Shown here one piece after another: positions 35,735-48,570 of a stretch of DNA of 64,000 nucleotides (the stretch's first letter is position 1; every line of letters begins with the position of its first letter). The position numbers were made by a program, and so were the translations under genes. The DNA lies in NCBI GenBank assembly GCA_022497155.1, contig MU385714.1, forward strand, positions 124,001 to 188,000, given 5' to 3'. The notes under the pieces are model-generated. The model did not search any database. It was given only the letters and a program-made list of their open reading frames with translations, and had not been told where the DNA came from. The DNA is from Whalleya microplaca (taxonomy: Eukaryota; Ascomycota; Sordariomycetes; Xylariales; Xylariaceae).

Positions 35735-37368
35735 GCAGCCAGCCCAACAACACTCTCTCGCAGCTAAGCGATATGGGACGGAGGAAAGGGGGAGTACGGT
35801 ACGATTCTGGTACATAAGATTTTTTCTCGATATTCTTTTCTCTTCCCAACGGCTGAGGGAACGGGCTTTCTGGCCATTTGTACATACATATTCACTTTTT
35901 CATCTTCTCGCTACATCCCTTTTTCCGGTGTGCTCTCTCAAAGAGTAGGCCACCTAGGACTTCCCCCCCTGAATGAGGCGTTTCGGCTGGACGGTGGGAG
36001 CGAGCCGTTTTGATTGCTCATGGTCCCTGGTTATATAGGCAAAAAGGGAGGAGGGTCACACATACAGACACGCACACACACACACATAGCGCCTTGACTT
36101 GCTCGTTGCATCTGCATTTGCTTCGGAGTCAGCGTCATCAATACATGCATACCATGATACATAAGATTGAAGGAATTGTTCGATGTGATGTCGTTTTTGT
36201 TGAGTGATATGTGTAGTAACTAGTTCTAATATATAGGATATCTATTTGTGTAAACTTATGCTTTAGGGGTCTTGTGTATCTCAGCTAATGCTTTGATATC
36301 GTCTTGCAATAGGGCACCACTGCATATATCTTTCAGGTTGGATAAAAGCAGTTCGCAGGAGCCTACTTGTCAGAAATGACTCGATGACACTAAATAAGCT
36401 ATGTCCTTTGGAAGGGTTCATTTGTTCGCTTGTGAAATTTTGCTCTCCTTTTCTATATTTGAGCTATTGCCACTAGAAGTATCTAACCTACATTAACAAT
36501 GTCTAGTAAAGACTATACTACACAGAAGAGTTTCGTCTCATCAAGCCGCTATGTGTTTCCATTAGTCGCCTACTATTTAGATTTACAGATGGTGATTGAT
36601 CGGCCTTTCAATTGGTAGTAGGAGAAGGATTCTATAGCACGCTAATCCTTGACTTTCACAACACTTTCTAGAGAACTATAGGTTTTTCGATATCCGATTT
36701 GTTGGCTATTTCATTCTCGATAGGCTGGAGACTGAAGTATATATGATCTAAGCTTTGGTGAGAGAAGCTATTCAGTACTCGTTGAATGACTGCATTGGGT
36801 AGGTGGTCAACTTGATGGGGTGGATACTCTTATACCCTTCAATGTGATTTGAGAGCATAGACAGTGCGAAAAGAAGGACATTCACAGGCCTCCAAGGAGA
36901 TTTTGGCGGGAAATAGCTATTTACAGCGCCGAGGCGCACGGTGTGCAAAGATCATCGTCGAGAAATTTCCCCCGATGTTTCGCCCCGAATTGTGAAGGAT
37001 CATTGGCCCGTGCTTAGCGACTCAGGGGAAAGAGCAGTGAAGCTGCGCGACACGCTCATTCGAACCGCAGCTCTCTCTCATTTCCAGCATCATCACTTGC
37101 ACTCTTCAATCTTCAATTGGGAGAAATTCGTTCATTGCAGGACCGCAGTCATTCTTTACGCTGCTGTCTCGTTACATTCATTTTTTTCGCATCAGTCCCT
37201 CCTTCTTTATCTGCTGTTTGTAGACGCCAGGTCCTTGCGACAGTCAGTTCCGTACTACGTTCGCCCAACCGATTCGAGCCAGCCGTCGCGATTTCGAGTC
37301 CTTTTTTGCAGATATCCCCACGATTTGTCATTCTTCCGTTTTTTGCGATCTCGATACCAATCATCAAA
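35735..37368. other. Intergenic region
   Basis: Contains a short CA repeat (36057-36088) and AT-rich DNA at 36190-36900. The pyrimidine-rich stretch 37100-37368 is the likely promoter/5' UTR of the next gene. No other gene is seen. Confidence 0.6.
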
Positions 37369-38067
37369 ATGCGTGCTTCTATTGCTCTTTTCGCCGCCGT
37401 TTCGGCCTTTGTCAACGTCGCTGCCGCCGACACTCCCCCGGCTTGCCTGTTGTCTGCTCTCGGGTGCGTTTGCTAGAATCGGGATGCCATTACCGGGGGT
37501 TCGAGACTGACAGCGTGATATACAGCGTTCAGCCCAATCCCTCCGACATCAAGGCCGTGTGCGGCGACTTCCAGAGTGCCGTTCGCGGCAACCTGACCTC
37601 GAACTGCAACAAGAACATCCTGTCTGACGCCTACGAGGCCTACGCCGACAAGTGCAAGGACGCGGGCGTTACTGTTGGTACGTACATATCGCGATGCGAA
37701 ATAAGCGTGGGCTTAGAATTGACGAATTTATGAAATAGCCGATCTCACTTCCTCGACTTCCGCCGGCAGCTCTAAGACCTCTAGCCCCTCCGCTACTGGC
37801 ACCGGCTCCGGCTCTGGCTCCGCTTCCGCCACCGCGACTGACGGCGCCTCCGCAACCTCTGGAGGAAGTGGCACCGGTGCCGCTACGTGAGTACCCAGTG
37901 TTTCTCGTGCTTCTCCAGATAATAAGCTAATTTGTCGTCGCTCTAGTGTTTCTAGCACCCAGGCCTCGCCTACCGATAGTGCTGGTCAAGCCACAGGCCC
38001 TCAGCCTTTCCTCTACGCCGCCGCCGCCCTCCTGGCTACCGGACTCACCAGCGCTCTCTTCTTGTAA
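37369..38067 (+). CDS. GPI-anchored cell-wall protein with four-cysteine module
   Basis: Four exons (37369-37463, 37526-37677, 37739-37886, 37947-38067) give 171 residues. A signal peptide (MRASIALFAAVSAFVNVAAA) is followed by a small module with only four cysteines (PPACLL, AVCGDF, TSNCNKN, DKCKDAG), a Ser/Thr/Gly-rich stalk suited to O-glycosylation, and a C-terminal hydrophobic segment (PFLYAAAALLATGLTSALFL) that is a GPI-attachment signal. The module resembles half of a CFEM domain (which has eight Cys) but is a common separate type in filamentous ascomycetes. Role: structural or adhesive wall protein, inferred. All junctions are in phase. Confidence 0.8.
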
Positions 38068-38294
38068 ACGGGATGGTTTCAGGACGAAGAGGTTTCATAA
38101 CTCAGGAGTAGCATTTCAGGGGGCAGCGAGCGTTCGATTGTCTTGGAGGAATAGTCTCGATACCCTAGGGCCAGGTCAAGTAGCTAGTGTCACGTCTGAT
38201 AGGAGGTGGTAGTCGGGGCAAGGAAGGACTACGAGTTAGCTCACGAGTTTGCTGGGACGTTTGCGATGATTTGTACATTTGTAGTAGAGCATTT

Positions 38295-39482
38295 CTATAT
38301 AACAGGTTGAGATGTGTATAAGGTGTTATCTACAGGGGTATCAACTCCTCGTTCCGCTAAAAGCCTCCTAATTCCCCCCTCGATGAAGAGGAGCCTTTTA
38401 TTTTCTTCCCACCTCATCCACGCCATACCCTGGAGCAGGCTATCGGCCAGGTCGTCGAGCTTCCGGGAGTCCTCGAACAGCTCCGTGCCGTCCTCCGCGA
38501 CCTTCCACTTGCTCCGGCTGATCCGCCTCCACGTCTGGTAGAACCGCTTCCAGTTGTGGTAGAAGCTCTTCACGGCGATATTCGCGCCGTCGCTCTGCGG
38601 CAGGACGAGGTCGCCCTGATCCAGCCACCGTCCCACCGTGTCGATCTTGAGCTTCTTGCTGTTCACCTTGACCTTGGTCGTCTCCTTGGCCAGCTCTTCC
38701 AAAGCCTCCACCACTTTAGATTTCTTGCCACCCTTCCCCTTTCCCTTCCCCTTTTCCTTCTCGACCTCCACTTCAGCCTCCGCCGCCGCCTTCGCCGTCT
38801 CCGTCTCCTTCCCCGCAGTAGCAGCGCCCACGACCCCGCCGTCGCTGAGCCAAAACGGCCCGACGCGCCCGGGCGCGATGGACACGGCGTCGCCGTCCCA
38901 GTGGCCGAGCTCGCGCAGGGTGCGCAGCGAGGCGTGCAGCATGGCCTCGAGCGTGTTGACGCGCAGCGTCCACTCGAACACCCCCGCGCCGCCGCCGCTG
39001 CGGAAGCGCTGGCGCTCGATCAGCACGTGCGTCGGGCGCAGCGCCAGCAGCTCCGTCCGCAGCAGCCGGTCCGTCATCGCCGCCATCGCCGTCGGCGTGA
39101 ACGCGTCGCTGTACAGCGTCCCCGGCTGCTCGTCCGACACCAGCGCCTGCCGCTTCCACGCGTGCAGGTGCGTCGGGAGCGGGCGCCGGAGGGCCGCGAG
39201 CGGGTCGTCGGCCGTTGTGAGGGGTGAGGGTGCGGGCGTGGACGTTGGGGGCTCGGTGAGGAGCGCGTACCCCAGGTTGCGGATCCCCATGTCGATGCTC
39301 AGGATGCGCCGCGGCGCTCCCGCCGTCGCTGGGTTGTTGTTCCGGCTCGTGATCGCGGCGTGGCTTAGGACGGCGGCGAGCTCGGGCTTCGTCCCGGAGG
39401 TCTTGAGGCCGCAGAGCAGGCAGAGCTGCTTCAGCTGGGCCTGCTTGAGGTGCACCAGCGTCGTTGCTAGCTTTGAGGACAT
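38295..39482 (-). CDS. CCE1: Mitochondrial Holliday junction resolvase CCE1/YDC2
   Basis: A single exon of 395 residues. A SAP-like helix pair is at the N-terminus (LVHLKQAQLKQLCLLCGLKT). The RNase H-like resolvase fold has its first catalytic acid in ILSIDMGIRNLGYALL (Asp64), a second in THVLIERQRFRS (Glu156), and the last pair in SRKLDDLADSLLQGMAW. CCE1 cleaves four-way junctions and is needed for mitochondrial DNA segregation. Between the second and third motifs lies a low-complexity insert of Ala/Glu/Lys/Gly repeats (about residues 230-260). The coding DNA is strikingly GC-rich at 38850-39250. The frame extends to a GTG at 39512; I chose the ATG at 39482. Confidence 0.92.
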   Translation of the reverse strand: MSSKLATTLVHLKQAQLKQLCLLCGLKTSGTKPELAAVLSHAAITSRNNNPATAGAPRRILSIDMGIRNLGYALLTEPPTSTPAPSPLTTADDPLAALRRPLPTHLHAWKRQALVSDEQPGTLYSDAFTPTAMAAMTDRLLRTELLALRPTHVLIERQRFRSGGGAGVFEWTLRVNTLEAMLHASLRTLRELGHWDGDAVSIAPGRVGPFWLSDGGVVGAATAGKETETAKAAAEAEVEVEKEKGKGKGKGGKKSKVVEALEELAKETTKVKVNSKKLKIDTVGRWLDQGDLVLPQSDGANIAVKSFYHNWKRFYQTWRRISRSKWKVAEDGTELFEDSRKLDDLADSLLQGMAWMRWEENKRLLFIEGGIRRLLAERGVDTPVDNTLYTSQPVI

Positions 39483-40356
39483 GACGGCATGCTGGTTGCC
39501 CGTTGTCTGCACACCTACTCACCTACCTTACCTCTCGACCAGTCCCAAAGCCAGGCTAGGCAAGGCGAGGTGAGGTGAAATAGGTCTCGTGCGCGTGACA
39601 GACAGGGGCTACTTCTTCGGCCGGTAAACGTTCAATTGTTCACTATGGAAGCTGGAGGAGCTAAACGCAGCAGGTCATGTGGTATCCGACTATCGCCTTT
39701 GCCGACTTATTCCAAAACAAAAAAAAGTGGCTAGATAGATATGTACAAAATTATTCTGTGATAATTTGTAAATTTCGACATGACCGCCCTGATACGGTGG
39801 ACCCTGACGTACATAAAGATCCATGAATACTACAGTACTTCCATTAACATGGTCTCTCACGCTTTTTCGCAGGTATCGATGGCCCTAGAAATATATCCCT
39901 GTCGCCTCGCAGATCTCAGATCCCTGCCAGAATGAGCGCCAAGCACCTGGCACTTTAGACGTTCAGACGTTGCACAGGCACCGCAAACCTCCCATCCAAT
40001 TATACCAGACGAGCTAACAAGCGAATAACCATATAGTGCTGCCAGGAATCGAACTTAACTCTACTTATTAACTCACCGCAGCTATTACCATTGCTCCTAT
40101 TGCGTATGTATAGCAGCCAAGTTACTTGAGACATATTCAAAGTCACACATTTACCAACAACAAGCCGTTCGAGAGACAGTCCACTAGAAAGAAACAGGAG
40201 TTCACACGTAGATTTCAACTTTTCATTCTTATACTTGACAGTATAAAAGCTGCGATTGGAATAATTTTGAAGATTTTCTTCCACATCTTCCCTTGCCTAG
40301 CAGTCCTAGTTAAATCAAACATAGGGGAACAACTAGAGCAGAGGAATGACTAAACC
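39483..40356. other. Intergenic region
   Basis: AT-rich with no credible gene. A tRNA-like T-loop string at about 40045 on the minus strand does not fold into a cloverleaf. Confidence 0.6.
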
Positions 40357-42334
40357 TCAAGCCTCATCCCTTACAACCTCGTGAAACCGGACCCATAGCT
40401 TCGGCTTCTCCCCTAACATGTACTGCCGAAAGTCGCGCTCGAAGTCGATCTCGCGCTGTCCGGGCACCAGCTCGGCGTCAAGTGACCAGAGAACCTTGGC
40501 CATGAACAACCGAGTCTGGCGCCACGCGGTGCCCATGCCGGGGCAGCTGCGCGGGCCCTGGCTGAACGGCTTGAACGCGTCTCGGTGATCGTGTTCGAAG
40601 GCCGGGTCTCAGTGTGGATGGTCCGCAGGCAGCCATCGCTCGGGCCGAAAGCCGTTGGCGTCGTGGAAGTAGCGCGGACTGCGGGTTAGGGCGAAGTGGG
40701 CGTATTGGACGGTTACCTGGGGAGCTTGATTTTTAGCTTGGCGAGCTAGGGGGGGATATTGAGGTCGGTCGGAAAGAGGTGTGTGTTTTGTGTATGTGTG
40801 CGTGTTGAAGGAAATTCTCACCCCTTTAGGAATATAATGGCCGTCCACCTTAGCGCCAGGGCTGGTGCGCGGCAGCCCGTGTGCTCCGACGACTGTGATA
40901 CGCAGCGTCTCCATCAGCGAGGCGTGCAGGAACCTCAGAGGAGCGCACGCCTCTGGCGTGATTTCTTCGTAGCTCTTGAACGTATCCCGGATCTCCTTGA
41001 CCAGACGCTTATAGCTCTCAGGTTGGTGTAGGAGGAACATGATAGTACAGTAGATCTGACTAGAAATAGGCTCATAACCACCGTTGAGCAACTGGACGGC
41101 CAGGACTTCCATTTGCGCGAGCTCTTTCTTGTCCGGATCTGGGGCGTCTGCTGGGCACAGCTGCTCGAAGTAGTCGAGGTGCTTTGTGTTACCGCGGCGC
41201 TCGACGCGCTTTTTCGCCTCTTGCTTGTTCAGCGCTACGATCTTGGGTAGGCTGGTAATTATGGAGGGCGGGATGAACAGATACTTAAAGGCCTCAGAAG
41301 CGGGAACTTCCTCATCGTCCTGTTCAGGGCCATAAAGAAGTTAACGCCCAAGAGAGAATCAAGCAGTGGCGAGTTTTCCACTGGTGGTTATCGAGGTGTT
41401 AGCATCGACACTTTCCCGACAAGAATGAGCTGGTTCACGCTTACTGCGCTGCATCTGACACATCTCGCGGCTATAAGCTAAGTCGGCTGAGATGTCCATG
41501 GCAAGCCAGTCCGTCCACTAGCATCCGGTCAGTCAGTCCCGGGCTAGATGAGCTGGGCAAGGGGGAAACTACGCACGGTACGAAGCTCGACGCCACTCTT
41601 ACTGGCCCCGATGTCTTTCATCTTCTCGATGAAGTAATCGATGTATTTGTGCAACGTTGGCTCTTTGGCCTTGATGGAATTGAGACTGAACGCCGGCGAG
41701 AGCTTCTTAGAGACCATGCGATGCTTGACCGGGTCCAGCTCGAAGGTTATCCCGTTCTCTCCCAGGCCGGGATCAAGCCAGTCCGTTCTGACGAAATGCT
41801 CCAAGTTTTTGGTATGAGAGGCGTAAATGTCTGGTATCCTTAGTCAATGCAAACCCATCCGTCCATGTGTTTGTCATACCTACCGTTTTGCGCCTGGGGC
41901 GTTATGAAAACAAGCTCATTTGGAGCTATGCGGACGACATCGCCTATGACAGAATGAGCGACGACGATTCGATGGACTAACAAACTCACCCTATTTCTCG
42001 AGGACGCGGGCGATGGCCCATGGTGATTTCCCTGAGACCCTGGTTGTTTGAGACTATAATTCAATAGGAGCTGGCTGATTGATAACTTACCAGTGCCACC
42101 CGTACCAGACGTTACTTACAGCAGCTAGCTTCGGACCTGGATATACAGCTAGGGGATGCCAATATAGAAGGTAGAAGCAGCGAAGTGCTGCATATAACGT
42201 TACCTATCACACTTAGCACGATACGATCATGTAGGTGGTAGCAGGAGGTCCAGAGATTACAAGAACTGATGGCTTACAGATGTGATGGCGAGCACAGCCC
42301 ATTCACCAGCGGTCGCGCTTCGGATTCTTTCCAT
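40357..42334 (-). pseudogene. Cytochrome P450 pseudogene (two in-frame stops, one frameshift)
   Basis: A full-length microsomal P450 can be traced from ATG 42334 (hydrophobic anchor in exons 1-2) to TGA 40357. It shows VYPGPKLAA, DVVRIAPNELVF, KHRMVSKKLSPAFS, TWTDWLAMDISADLAY, the K-helix ETLR, RPERWLP and the heme loop FSQGPRSCPG, with plausible introns between exons. It is broken in three places: TAG at the end of the third exon (just before the donor near 41990), a one-base shift near 41283-41295 within RPF/KYLF, and TGA at 40609-40611 between HPH and DPAFE. The I-helix reads GGYEPISS, as in a fungal secondary-metabolism P450 group that includes trichothecene-type oxidases; the substrate is unknown. 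Intact homologues would encode about 520 residues. Confidence 0.85.
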
Positions 42335-43436
42335 GGGCAATAAGAATTTCACGATGTGTTTGTCCTGCAGATGTTGACTGCTGAGTTTTTGAGAATAGAA
42401 TAATGCAAAAATGTTCAGAATGCAACCAGAAGTCTAATTAAGATGAGAGGGAAGTAAGACTCGTCCCATTAGATCCATGTCAGAATACAAGCCAAGTATC
42501 TTGGTAAAACCACATCCCTTATATATATTACTAAGACGAGATGAAGAGAATGTAATTGGTAGATAGAGGACCTACATACATATGTACATATTTAACCACT
42601 TGTAAAATATATGCACACATATAAGTACGCATGATTGTTGGTGTTATATCTTCAGCTGTTGGTGCAGTGTTCACCATAGTCTCTGCAATTAATAGCCCTG
42701 CCACCAATCAGATTTCCGTGCCACACGGCGGTAGGCTCAGAGGGTCGCATTAAGATCATCGGACCGCATGTTGTGCCACGCGCGAGGTGCAACGTTGGCG
42801 CTTACGCACCTCCATCCTTCGCCTCACCAGGCCACCTCGATGCTGTACTTTCGTTGTTCTGGTAGAAAATGAAGATCAACACATTGCTCGTGCTTCTCCT
42901 TTATATCGACTATGGGTAGCCAAAGGACTGCTAGTTGAAGGCATGGTCATTACATCTTATATGTTGCGCTGGAAAATGACTTACTTGCGACAACGATGCC
43001 TTATCCTTAGCTATTATCGCCGTCTGGTGAGCGTGGGAACGGGGATATCGAAATGCGGCAGGCCTAGTTAAAACCTCTAGTTAGCCAAAGCATCGTGACC
43101 GGCGGGATGCTGTTGGGAGCTTTAAGCGTAGTATAATATGAGAACCTATCACAAAACAAGATAATTATGAAATGGCAACGCGACAAGATGCTTTCTAATC
43201 GTGTGGTAGATTAGAATTGACTCGGTTGAGCGTTGGTTTCAAACAAATATAGAAAGACTATGGCTATACTAAGAATGACGAAGCCTGTCGTGACCGTAGA
43301 AGCCATTCAAACTTCAACTCTCTTTAAGACCAACTTGAACATCACTGGCCCTTTATATTAGCTCCTCCGAAATAGTCACTACATAAAGCTTCTCGGGCTG
43401 GGATACGATCTTCTGGTCAATACTGTAATAATCGAC
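42335..43436. other. Intergenic region between two pseudogenes
   Basis: AT-rich, no convincing gene. Short frames at 42787-43071 show no domain. It may contain further decayed sequence that can no longer be recognised. Confidence 0.55.
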
Positions 43437-44766
43437 TCAAGAGGCCTGCAAACATATTAATCTCGGTGGGAGATATGCCCGATGAATGATACCCCGGCTC
43501 TCCTTGGGCATATACCAAAAGCCCGGCGCTAACTTCTCCTGAAGCGATCGTGCACCTTCGGCTACAGAGGGGTGAACAGTCCCAGTCAGTTTGTCTTCCC
43601 AACTGGCTTCGTCCATGACGGCAACTGCACGACCCAGCCTCTCTGGCATGTCCCAGTATATGGCCTTCCGTTTCTGCCAGGTGGTAGACCACCACGGCTC
43701 CGGAAGCGGTCCCAAAACCTGCACCATGGTGTCAAGGTAATCGTTGTCATCGTCATCAAATGGTCTGAAAATCTTCCGGCCTGTACGGATCTCGAAAAGT
43801 GTATAGCCCAGTGTCAGAGACCTGAACCAACGCCGACGGTCTTCTCCAAGACGACCTCTGGACTACGATATGGCCCGGGAATACCCAGATCTTCCGGAGG
43901 ATCAGATATTTTGAAAGACTCGCCAGAGTTGATAAGGCAGGGTTCTGGGCTAATATGGCGGTTTTCTAAGTCACACCACGGAACGGGATAGACTAGATAT
44001 TGGGGTACAGTTATCTCGTTATTGGTTTCTCCCTGTAGAACTCTGTTTAGCACAGGCTGTCCCAGAGCTCGAATAACTTCCTCTTCTGAACAGCTTTGAG
44101 CCCGGAGACTTTGTGCAGAATATGAACAGACGTGAAATCTGCCACCATGTGAGCATGTTATAGCATTTCGAGATAGTCTAGAAGGCATCCTCACCTCCGT
44201 GGCATATGCCGTGCTGATGAAGAAATCCCAACGCCTTTACAACCTTGAGGCAAATCCCTTTCAGCACACCATCAGGGTCCTCTGAATCAAATAGGCCGAG
44301 CGCGATACTAGGTCCGAACATGGGATATACAAAACAGAGGTGACTTCCATTGGGGCCCTGCATGTTGAATTGGTCGAGAGGTAGCGAGATATGGGCCGCC
44401 CCGTCACAGTTACTAGGACTCATCGCGTTTCTCAGTTCGCTAAGATGGAGCTCACTATAGTCCAAGGTCGAAGCTTCGGCCATGAGTAGTTTCAGGGCCG
44501 CTTATTTGAACCCACTGTCTTGTATATCTGCAAAGCTAGATATTGGCAAAACCGCCATTCCCTAGCTTATGTATGATTCGATAGTGTTCATTGATGACAT
44601 CACCCAGATGAACAGGATGGTGACCGCCGTGTTCATAATCGAAGAGCTTCCCCAGACCGAAAGGAGCCATTTCCAGAATAAGGACATTGCCAATGAAGTC
44701 TTCCAGGTTGTCCTCGTCCATATCCTCCACGGTTGGTGAGAATACAGGTGACCTAGTCGAAGACAT
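43437..44766 (-). pseudogene. SRPK-like protein kinase pseudogene (nonsense codon and several frameshifts)
   Basis: From ATG 44766 the order of an SRPK-family kinase is recognisable: YEHGGHHPVHLGDVINEHYR, HKLGNGGFANI (glycine loop), then in another frame ALKLLMAEAS, LKVVKALGFLHQHGICHG (catalytic-loop region of the HGDFT type, split by an intron), SEEEVIRALGQP, SPPEDLGIP-like ISDPPEDLGIPGPYRSPEVV, LGYTLFEIRTGRKIF and PEPWWSTTW. Breaks: TAG at 44536-44538 where Trp is expected, frame changes between 44488 and 44536, near 44105-44116 and near 43812-43822. The magnesium-loop region reads INSGESF where IDFGESF is usual. Accessory SRPK-like kinases are numerous and short-lived in filamentous fungi. 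Clearly not a functional full-length kinase. Confidence 0.8.
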
Positions 44767-47556
<2,790 letters not shown>

Positions 47557-48570
47557 GACGGGTAGAATAGAAAATGTTAAAAGAGAGAGAATATAACGCC
47601 TAGTATATAGACCTGTTCAATAAATGTCAACGAGACGAACTTGACGCTAGCGAAATCTTCGAACATAGAGACATTAGTAACCCCGGTGGAACATGATACC
47701 CAAGAATACATGCGCATAATGAGAGGAACTTGCGATTATACAAGAAACCAAGTACCTGATGGTTGTATAGGTTATAAAGAAACTCGGCAGAAGAACTCAG
47801 CCATAAGCTATATAGTAATGGCAAGAGTAGGTCGTTATTTAGGATAACTATACTTATATGAGTACTAGACCATTTCCTATAATTGTAAAAGGTCGTGAAT
47901 TGAGCACGCAAGTAGAGGTGATGGTTAGGAATGAAGGAGAGCTGTCTTGATCAGCAAGTTTTCCATGGTCATTGACTTCCAAACGTAAACCTGACGCTCA
48001 GGGGTAGTTCGCATACTGAAATCGCATATTCCCAAAACACTAACAAGTGAGAGTGACTACGATCCCTTTGCAAAGGCAAGTATGACAACCATGGACGTCC
48101 AAGGACCGGAGTATCTTGTTAGATTTGGTATTAGATCTTGGTATTCAAACATTATAATTGACACATTCCCCAACATCAATGACGCCGATTCTATGCAGTT
48201 ACCTACGCGCCCAATGTAGAACCAATCCCTATGCTTTCGTATGATATCATGCTTTGTGTGATGCTCTCAGAGTAATGGAATCCGTTTCAGGATCCAAAAA
48301 CACATCTACCAACTGGCTTAAACCAAGGAATCGCGTAAACCTCCGATCTGCGATCCAAACGTACCGATTTATCCCCTTCCTGTCTTCAAACTCTCAATGT
48401 TGCCGCTCCAACTCGGCCTTGGATCCCCTTCATGGCCTCAGTAATCAAGAAACTCGAAGCAATGAAGCAGTTCCTAAAATCAAGACCCCCGTTACTCACA
48501 ATGCACGCAAACGTTGCGTGCATAGTGATAGGAAGGTAAGATTCGACTCAACTTTTATACAGGCTTCCTC
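47557..48570. other. Convergent intergenic region
   Basis: 3' flanks of GLR1 and SOG2. AT-rich; no gene or repeat recognised. Confidence 0.6.

Noticed and set aside
36941..37510. 189-codon frame upstream of and overlapping the GPI protein gene
   Set aside because: It crosses a pyrimidine-rich leader in another frame; the signal peptide, cysteine module and GPI tail are in the spliced frame starting at 37369.
38556..39573. Long plus-strand open frames opposite CCE1
   Set aside because: They are antisense shadows of a very GC-rich gene; they give Arg/Ser-rich sequence without domains.
40030..40110. tRNA gene on the minus strand
   Set aside because: A GTTCGATTCC string is present, but the bases around it do not pair into a T-stem and no D-arm or acceptor stem is found.
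40609..41112. A short intact P450-like gene
   Set aside because: It is only the central part of a broken full-length P450; the heme loop lies beyond the in-frame TGA.
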